A stretch of DNA of 64,000 nt from Bettongia penicillata ogilbyi (Eukaryota; Chordata; Mammalia; Diprotodontia; Potoroidae), in contig JAJHZJ010000082.1 of the NCBI GenBank assembly GCA_023548195.1, positions 1,698,273 to 1,762,272 on the forward strand, in the 5' to 3' direction. The translations under genes were made by a program, and so were the position numbers. Of this stretch, positions 57,174-64,000 are shown in pieces (position 1 is the stretch's first letter; each line of letters begins with the position of its first letter). The notes under the pieces are model-generated. The model made no database searches. It saw only the letters and a list, made by a program, of their open reading frames with translations, and was not told where the DNA came from.

Positions 57174-57450
57174 GCTCCTCTAATTTGTTTATAGTATCAA
57201 TCTTTATACCCAGATCATGTATCCATTGGGATTTTATTTTTATATATGGTGTCAGGCATTGGTCTATGGCCAGTTTCCACCACACTGTTATCCAGTTCTC
57301 CCAGCAAATTTTGTCAGTGAACTCTTATCCCAGAAGCTGGGGTCCTTGGGTTTATCAAACGGTGGATTGCTATATACATTAACAATTCTGTCTTGAGTAA
57401 CCTAACCTAACTTATTCCACTAGTCTACCCCTCTGTTTCTTAGCCAATAC
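57174..57450 (-). repeat. Inverted copy inserted into L1 ORF2
   Basis: It starts 'gctcctct' and ends 'ttagccaatac' and is inverted relative to 56582-56857, spacer 316 bp. It sits between the L1 pieces 'gaagaaattaaagct' and 'aaatgaaaaaatgctc', replacing only a few expected bases. No TSD is apparent. Confidence 0.95.
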
Positions 57451-58380
57451 AAATGAAAAAATGCTCTAAATCACTATTGATTAGAGAGATGCAAATCAAA
57501 ACAACTCTGAGGTACCACATCACACCTATCACATTGTCTAACATGACAAAACAGGAAGATGATAAATGTTGGAGAAGATGTGGGAAAGTTGGAACACTAA
57601 TTCATTGTTTGTGGAGCTGTGAGCTGATCCAACCATTCTGGAGGGCAATTTGGGACTATGCCCAAAGGGCTACAAAAATATGCATACCCTTTGACCCAGA
57701 AATATCTCTTCTAGGACTCTATACTAAAGAGATCATAAAAATAGGAAAGGGTCCCACATATACAAAAAATATTTATAGCAGTTTTCTTTATGATGGCCCA
57801 AAACTGGAAAACAAGAGGATGCCCATCAACTGGGGAATGGTTGAACAAGTTGTGATATATAAATATAACGGCATACTATTGTGCTATAATAAATGATGAA
57901 CAGGAAGATGTCAGAGAGGCCTGAAAAAACATATGAATTGATGCTGAGTGAAAGGAGCAGAACTAGGAGAACTTTGTACACAGCAACAACCACAGTGTGC
58001 AAGGAATTTTTCTGGTAGACTTCATCCTTCATAGCAATGCAAGGACCTAAAAAAGGAAAGGACTCAATGGACTTTTGAGGCAAAATGCCTTCCACATCCA
58101 GTGAAAGAACTATGGATTGGATCATAGAATGAAGCAGATCGTTTTCTTTTGTATTATATTTGTTTCATTTTATGTTTTCTCATTTTAATTCTTCTATTCA
58201 ACATGACTAAACTAAAAATGTATTTAATAGGAATGTCTGTAGAATCTATATAAGATTGCATGCCATCTTGGGGAGGTATTGGGGAGGGAGAGGTGACTGA
58301 GGGGGAGGGAAGAGAAAAAATCTGGGAGTGATTGTAGAACATTGAAAACAAATAAAATAGTTAAAAATATATAACAGAGA

Positions 58381-59108
58381 TAACCTTCTGAATGTTAATA
58401 CCACCAAGGCAAAATGAGAAAGATGTGTCTTTCCTAAGGACATTTACTGCAATCATGGAGGAGAGACAATGTGCTGTTCAAGTCAAGAGAGGAAGATCCC
58501 TATAGAGGAAGATCATTTCAAATGCTCCTGTTTGTGAATGATAAATCCTGAAAGATTGCAGGTCCCATCTCCTAAACAAGATCCATAATCATTCAAAAGA
58601 ATTTGGCCCAACTGTTAACATAGGAAAAGTCAATAGTTTTAACTGAGCCTGGGCATTGATGTATAATGAGGAAAAACACCCCAGCCCGCAGCTTCCAACA
58701 TCTACTGAATATGTTGAACTCCAAAAGCTGTTGAGTTCCACAATTCCTGGAATCTTTTGTCTTTGGTCTTAGAATTTCAGCAGAGCTGTGCTCACAAAAT
58801 AACTACACAGTTTTGTTCTGGGGAGGGAGGTGCATTTAATAGGGATCATCAGAAGATAGATAATAAGGGAATTCTTAGCTCAGTAATGAATATACCAATC
58901 TATTGTAAGTTGAGCTACTAAGCATTTGGCCGGTCGAGGGAATCATTAGCTCAACAACATAGAAATCTATCAGTAATAACTACAATACTATAAGACAATG
59001 CTTAATAATACTAGAAATAAAGGTACACAGTTATTTCTATAACAAGGATGGCTGTGGATGAAGTCTCCTAGGTCTACTTTGCATTTCTGAGCAATTATCT
59101 ATATGGGA

Positions 59109-59110
<2 letters not shown>
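58381..59110. other. Unique DNA without recognised features
   Basis: No repeat family, RNA gene or coding motif seen. Confidence 0.45.

Positions 59111-59111
<1 letters not shown>

Positions 59112-59177
<66 letters not shown>
59112..59177. repeat. (GA)n microsatellite
   Basis: About 32 uninterrupted GA dinucleotides. Confidence 0.97.
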
Positions 59178-59179
<2 letters not shown>

Positions 59180-59215
59180 AAGGGGATTGGTCAAAACAAC
59201 AGTAACAACAATAGT

Positions 59216-59527
59216 GTGTGTGTGTTCATCCTTCGTTGCCGAAGAAAACCATGCCCTCAGAGAAATGATGACATGACTTGCACTTGACTTTGTTTTGAGT
59301 GAGAGGGGGCTGTGCAGGTCACCAGTCTCACTTCTCCGGAGTCATCTGAATCCAGTGACCAGATAGTCATCAGGATGACTGGAGATGACCCAGGTTGAGC
59401 CCACTGGGGTTAAGTGACTTGCCCAAGGTCACACAGCTAGTGAGTGTCAAGGGTCTGAGGTGAGATTTGAACTCAGGTCTTCTTGACTCCTGCAATGGTG
59501 CTCTACCACTGCACCACCTAGCTGCCC
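59216..59527 (-). repeat. Full-length marsupial SINE (tRNA-headed CORE-SINE)
   Basis: A perfect 12-bp TSD (aacaacaatagt, 59204-59215 and 59528-59539). In minus orientation the head is GGGCAGCTAGGTGGTGCAG with tRNA-like A/B boxes, then the CORE ('gtgtgaccttgggcaag'), then a non-tRNA 3' part ending 'aacgaaggatgaacacacac'. The 3' end is a short CA repeat rather than poly(A), as in RTE-dependent marsupial SINEs. Confidence 0.85.
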
Positions 59528-59879
59528 AACAACAATAGTAGTAACAACCACAACAAAGTACAGACTTCCGGCATTGGCTAGTTTCAAGTTAGAGAAGATC
59601 CAGGGCAGCAAGCACATTCAACAGTGATGGAGGCCAAGTTCTCCTGAACTACAGGAACAGAAAAGAAGTAAAGTAAGCTTTTGTTCTCTCAGAAACCTGA
59701 AAGCAAGAGAAAAAAATAGAAGTTAAAAAAAAAAAAGGTTTCTACTCCCTTTCTGTCAGGCAAGAGAGAAGCAGGGGGCAGAATCAATCTATCTTGATTA
59801 ATCAGTCAAATCTTTCTGCCAGGTCAACTCTGCCCCCAGAAGTAATCTGTTTGGAAGGGAGATTAACGCTCATTAAGTG

Positions 59880-60085
59880 GACTTTAGTTCATGGAACACA
59901 AAGTTCAAATCTTGCTTCAGAGACTTGCTAAGTCTGTGGCCCTTGGGAAGGTTGTTTAACCTCTCAGCCTCAGTGTCCTTATATGTAAATGGAGATAATC
60001 ATAGCACCTATCTCCCATAGTTGTGCTTTGCAAACCTTAAAATACTATGTAGATGATTATTCTTACTTATATTATTATCTCTGTT
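59880..60085 (+). repeat. MIR
   Basis: 'gtggcccttgggaaggttg', 'tcagcctcagtgtccttat' and 'gtgctttgcaaaccttaaaa' in MIR order. Confidence 0.75.
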
Positions 60086-60589
60086 CTTAGGATTTACAAC
60101 AAATCAAGAGGGTCCTGCCCTATGGCTATGATAGTAAGATCTCTGTCCTTAATCCTGTAACCTTTATTCCTGTAACATTCCTGCATTCCTCACCCAGGAA
60201 CTAGGTGAGGGAAGGTTGGGCTTTCCCAAAACTTTCATCACTATTCAGTTGTCCTGAAGTCTTCAGTTGTTAACTATAACATGGCTGAGGGATAGTGAAG
60301 CTGGGAACAAAACTATAAGCTATCAGGTATTCACTATTATGTTTCCAAGGAATATGGTGAGCTGAGGAGAATGAGTAGGTGGTTTCACATTATAAACAGA
60401 GACACAATAGAAGGAATTGTGTAAAAGATCTCATTGAAGAAATGGATTACTGAAAAACAAAATGGGTGGATCACATGGAGAGAGCCAGGAATAACTAATG
60501 CATAATCTATGTGCTCCATGACTATCCTTTCAATGTCAAGAGAAGGTATAATCCCTCCCTCCTCCAACCTGTGTTTGTACATAGTTAAG

Positions 60590-60742
60590 TTCATGTCATT
60601 CCCTGCTTTAGACTACAAACTCCGTAAGTTACTTGAGAATAGTGACTGCGGTTTTATGATTTTTTTTTTTGCCTTTCTTTGTATCTCCACACTTAGCATG
60701 ATTCCTGGTACATTGTAGGTACTTAATAAATGCAGTTGACAG
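60590..60742 (+). repeat. LINE-2 3' end fragment
   Basis: 'tagactacaaactccgtaag', 'gcctttctttgtatctcc' and 'attgtaggtacttaataaat'. 60086-60589 and 60743-61160 show nothing recognised. Confidence 0.7.
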
Positions 60743-61164
60743 AACTCCCTGTGGCCAACGTATGGGAGAAAATGGATAAAAGTAACACAGGTGGAAAAAC
60801 TTTACATCATCCAAAGGAACACCCATAGAGAGGATATATATCACAGACCCAGGGAAGTATAAATACATGTGTATGATGCATGCATGTATGTAACATATTG
60901 AAACCACTGATAGGCCCAGAAATGCTTGTGAGGTAGCCATTAAGAAAGCAACCACAATTTTTATAGATAGGTTTTGTTTGTCCGTTATAAACATTTACAG
61001 ATCACTCATACCTTGTGAGCCATCTCTTGGAACAAAGCAAAGTAGTTAAAAAAAAACTAAAAGTGCAGTGATTGCATGCAATATTTCACATCTGAGGCAT
61101 TCCCACCTTAATATTGAACTATATAGAAATCTATTTTCTCTCTCTTTCACCTCTTACCCAAATG

Positions 61165-62725
61165 AGAAAAAAAACCAGATTTCTTTTTTTATTAATTAAT
61201 TTGCTTTCAGTTTTCTACAATCACTTCCATAAGTCTTAGATTTTCTCCTCCTCCCTCCCCGAAATGGCATGCAATCTTATATGGGTTCTACACATACACT
61301 CTTATTAACCACATTTTTATATCAGTCATGCTGTGGAGAGGAATTAAAAAAAGTGGGAGAAACCATGAGAAAAAGCAAATGAAACATAAGAGAATATATT
61401 CTGCTTCATTCTACTTTTTGATTCCATGGTTCTTTCTCTGGATGTGGATGGCGCTTTGCCTCAAGAGTCCTTTGGGAATGTTTCAGGTCCTTGCATTGCT
61501 GTGACGGGCTAGGTCTACCAGAAACAGTCCTCGCACAAAAAACAAATTTCTTACAAGAAATATGTACAGCAAAGGAAAACAGATTTCTTCAATGCCTATA
61601 TACATATATATATATATACACATACAAACATATATGTATATGTGTGTGTATTTTTATTTTTTTACATTTATAAATATATACATTTATATTTATTTATTTT
61701 ATATATTTTTACATATTTTATATATTTATTTTATATATTTCATAAAAATGTATTTATTTACCTGGCAGATTTAGGATACAGAATTATACATATATATATA
61801 TATATGTGTGTGTGTGTGTATATATATATATGTATATGTATATGTATATCTGGGTCAAAGGATATATTCCTTAATGACCTTTGGTATGTATTTCCAAATT
61901 GCTTTCCAGAATGGGTCCATGAAAAGTACATCAATGCTCTAGTTTTCTCACAGCTCCACCAACCTTTTATATCATTTTTGCCACTCTGAATCATATGAAG
62001 TAGAATCTCATGATTGATCTACTCTGCCTTCTGTAAATTAGTAGTGATTTGGAGTATTTTTTTTAATATGACCATAGATAGCTCCTAGATATCTTCCCTT
62101 AAGAAATGTCTGACAATAGACTATTTGTCAATTGGGAAATCATTCTTATTCTTATAAATTTGAACTAGCTCCTTATATATCTTGGAAATTAGACCTTTTC
62201 TAGACAAACTTACTACAAACATTTCCTGCACTTAATTGTTTCCTTTTTAATATAAGCCTTATTAAATTTGTTTGTGCAAAACCATTAATTTCATATAATC
62301 AAAGTTGTCCATGTTATCACAGTTATACTCTATTTCCCAATTTGGACATGAATTTTTCTCCTGCCCATATATCTTACAGGTAATTTTTCAATGTCTCTCT
62401 AATTTGTTTATGATGTGACCTTTTATATTTAGATCACATACCAATTTGGAACTTATCTTTGCATAAAGTGTGAGTTGATAGGTTTAAATTTAATGTATTC
62501 CATATTGTTGCCCAGTTTTCCCAGCAGTTTTGGTCAGATGGTGGTATCTCAGTAGATAAGGTCTTTGTGTTTATTGAATACTAAAATAGTAGCTAGATTT
62601 GCTTCTGGATGTAGTGTACCTAATCTGTTCCACTAAGAGATTGCTCTATTTTTTAGCAAGTACTAAACTGTTTTCAATAATTACTACATGTAGTATAGTG
62701 TGAGATCTGGAATAACAAAATTCAT
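61165..62725 (-). mobile_element. 5'-truncated L1 (ORF2 C-terminus and 3' UTR)
   Basis: Reverse L1: 3' end near 61170-61260 ('gattttctcctcctccctcc'), 'tttctctggatgtggatggc', then ORF2 sequence such as 'ccaaattgctttccagaatg', 'tttgtttgtgcaaaacca' and 'tgttgcccagttttcccagc'. An AT/TG tract (61600-61850) has expanded inside it. Confidence 0.8.
61600..61850. repeat. TA/TG-rich low-complexity region
   Basis: Runs of TATA, TGTG and TTTATAT. They generate the Tyr/Ile-rich artefactual open frames here. Confidence 0.9.
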
Positions 62726-62984
62726 GTAGAGGAAAAAAAGTCAAGAATCCCAGGAGAAATAATGAAAAGAAATAGGAACTAAGGCTATTTTTTTAAAGAT
62801 ACATTTCTGAAGTTTCCTTTTTGAACAGGTAAAGAAAAATGAAGCCTATAACACTCCTGCTCTCAGAGAGAGACTGAGACAGAGAGAGACAGAGAGATAC
62901 TCACCTTATATTTTGGAGAGAGGAAGAGAGCAAGAGGGAGAGCAGTCTTTTCTTAAATTCCCTTCAATGTCTCTCCATTCTTTT

Positions 62985-63205
62985 TCCACTTAGGTACAAA
63001 AGTTATTTTCCTAAATCTAAAGTCTGATCATGTCACCTCCCTACTTAATCACCTCCAGTGGTTCCTTATTACTTTCAGGATCAAATATAAAATTCTGTTT
63101 GGCATTTAAGTTTTTTCATAACCTGGCCCTTCCTACATTTCAGCCTTATTAAACTTTACTCCCTACCAGACAATCTTTGACCTAGCTGCACAAGGCTAGT
63201 TCTCT
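62985..63205 (+). repeat. LINE-2 ORF2 C-terminal fragment
   Basis: 'aagtctgatcatgtcacctc', 'cctccagtggttccttatta', 'cataacctggcccttccta' follow the L2 ORF2 3' part. A MIR-like 3' tail ('gacctctaaggtactttcca') follows at 63275-63325. Confidence 0.75.
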
Positions 63206-63399
63206 CAAGTTTTTAAATAAGAGTGTTTGATCATTTATTGAGGATTTCATAGAGGGAAATATTGTTCAGATATGGGTGGACCTCTAAGGTACTTTCCAAC
63301 TCTGATGTTAAGTGATTCTGTAACTGTAAAGTAAAAATGATCACATCTTTTTAATCCAGGATACAAAGGGAACCATGTTCTGTAGACTTCATGGGATAC

Positions 63400-63590
63400 G
63401 AAGCTATAATAGCCCTAATGGGCCCCCTAGTCTATCCCACCTTCATGTTACAGAAGAGGAAATTGAGAAATAAAATCACCTTGTTCAAGATCACACAGGT
63501 TGTGAGTAACAGAGATGGGATTTGAAATCAGGGCCTTTGACTCCAAATCTAGTGCTCTTTCCATTGTACCATCTTACCTCTCGTGGTTTT
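63400..63590 (-). repeat. MIR
   Basis: 'ttacagaagaggaaattgag', 'caagatcacacaggttgtg' and 'gactccaaatctagtgctct'. Confidence 0.8.
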
Positions 63591-63594
63591 TGCG

Positions 63595-63828
63595 GTTCGG
63601 TAGTTTTCAGTCACTCCCTGACTCTTTGCGACTCCATTTGGGGTTTTCTTGGCAAAGATACTGCTGTGGTTTGCCATTTCCTCCTCTAGCCCATTTGACA
63701 GATGAGCAACTGAGGTAAATGGGGTTAAGTTATTTGCTCAGAGTCACATAGCCAGTAAGTATCTGAGGTTGGATTTGAACTCATGTCTTCCTGACTCTAC
63801 GCCTGGCACTCTGTCCATTGCAGAAGGT
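63595..63828 (-). repeat. MAR1/MON-type CORE-SINE
   Basis: 'tttcagtcactccctgactc', 'ccatttggggttttcttggc', 'gtggtttgccatttcctcc', 'tgaggttggatttgaactc' and 'ggcactctgtccattgcag'. Same layout as the uninterrupted form of the SINE at 8945-9325. Confidence 0.85.
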
Positions 63829-63884
63829 AGCTGATCTCATTGCTTCTGAGTCAGTTAAAAACTGCCACTGAACTTGAAGCCAAG

Positions 63885-64000
63885 ATAATCACAGGACTGT
63901 AGAGTTTAATAGAATTTTAGATAATGTCAAATTCAAGCTCGTTATTACAATGGAGGAATTGGAAGTCTAGAATGAAGTAGTGACTCAGTCAAAGTCATAC
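63885..64000 (-). repeat. MIR, cut by the window end
   Basis: 'gaggaattggaagtctagaa' and 'agtgactcagtcaaagtca' resemble the reverse MIR core; it continues beyond the window. Confidence 0.5.

Larger units (their letters stand above)
55265..57930 (+). pseudogene. ORF2 remnant lacking the endonuclease domain
   Basis: It opens in the RT-proximal region ([20 protein letters not shown], then SPGPDGF near 55340). A 115-codon open piece (55628-55975) holds [12 protein letters not shown] and RCPLSPLL. The catalytic FADD box reads LFADMII near 56015, one Asp codon short. The Cys/His motif CWRRCGKVGTLIHCLWSC (57453-57896) and IPFDPEISLLGLY are present. Several stops plus the inverted duplication break the frame. 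Confidence 0.85.
53545..58369 (+). mobile_element. L1 with internal deletion of the endonuclease region
   Basis: A 4.8-kb plus-strand L1 with a candidate 11-bp TSD (tataacagaga, 53534-53544 and 58370-58380). It has a 5' UTR, an ORF1 remnant (54222-55262), then jumps directly into the reverse-transcriptase part of ORF2 (from about 55265), so the inter-ORF region and the endonuclease part are missing. It continues to the ORF2 C-terminus and 3' UTR. A 277-bp inverted duplication (57174-57450) lies inside ORF2. Inactive. Confidence 0.85.

Noticed and set aside
56649..57382. Two similar open frames on opposite strands as a gene family
   Set aside because: They are the two arms of the inverted duplication in L1 ORF2, read antisense to the L1 sense in the first arm.
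59216..59527. tRNA gene
   Set aside because: The tRNA-like A/B boxes belong to the SINE head; the full cloverleaf and tRNA 3' end are absent and a TSD bounds the SINE.
61491..61994. Tyr/Ile-rich open frames
   Set aside because: Generated by TA/TG low-complexity sequence inside an L1 3' fragment.

Overview
This window reads as intergenic or deep-intronic DNA from a marsupial. It is AT-rich and studded with microsatellites. Three things point to a marsupial. It carries tRNA-headed CORE-SINEs of the MAR1/MON1/WSINE kind (heads reading GGGCAGCTAGGTGG, tails ending in poly(A) or an RTE-like sequence). It carries L1 elements whose ORF1/ORF2 and 3' ends are of a marsupial type. It also has a dense background of ancient MIR and LINE-2, with no Alu, B1 or other eutherian young SINEs. 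I cannot tell an American from an Australian species. I found no convincing host protein-coding gene and no tRNA or rRNA gene. All recognisable coding sequence belongs to retrotransposons.

Layout: 1-1.7 kb is unique DNA, a (CTA)n microsatellite and a MIR. At 1.77-4.66 kb lies a nearly intact L1-derived element on the minus strand with 5' UTR, a 349-codon ORF1 and a 3' UTR but no ORF2 ('half-L1', HAL1), inside an older L1 3' end. 4.8-17 kb is mostly unique with SINE and L2 fragments; it includes two similar 55-bp exon-like segments at 8.4 and 11.5 kb. 17.3-19.7 kb is a LINE-2 broken by one arm of a perfect 214-bp inverted repeat. 20.3-20.7 kb is a probable solo LTR. At 25.5-29.1 kb (plus) and 30.0-32.9 kb (minus) are two older HAL1-like copies. 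33.2-39.7 kb is an old full-length L1 (ORF1, inter-ORF, ORF2), which gives an in-window comparison for what the HAL1s lack. 41.2-42.3 kb is a LINE-2. 44.7-46.6 kb is an L1 ORF2 fragment split by a 1.2-kb insertion holding only the 5' part of a HAL1/L1. 46.6-48.9 kb is repeat-poor. 49.4-50.3 kb is an L1 fragment split by a 591-bp LTR-like insertion. 53.5-58.4 kb is an L1 lacking its endonuclease region and carrying an internal 277-bp inverted duplication. 58.4-64 kb holds SINEs, MIR, L2 and an L1 3' fragment.

Functional reading: full L1s would supply endonuclease and reverse transcriptase. HAL1s supply only ORF1p, the RNA-binding chaperone, and must borrow ORF2p, as do the poly(A)-tailed SINEs. 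The most interesting signals are (1) the ORF2-less family, with an intact ORF1 and 72-bp tandem 5' UTR units read through by an upstream ORF; (2) a TSD-flanked 'tailless' copy that keeps its 5' end but lacks its 3' end; and (3) two local inverted-copy insertions (214 bp at 100% identity, about 277 bp at about 98%), each interrupting an older LINE.
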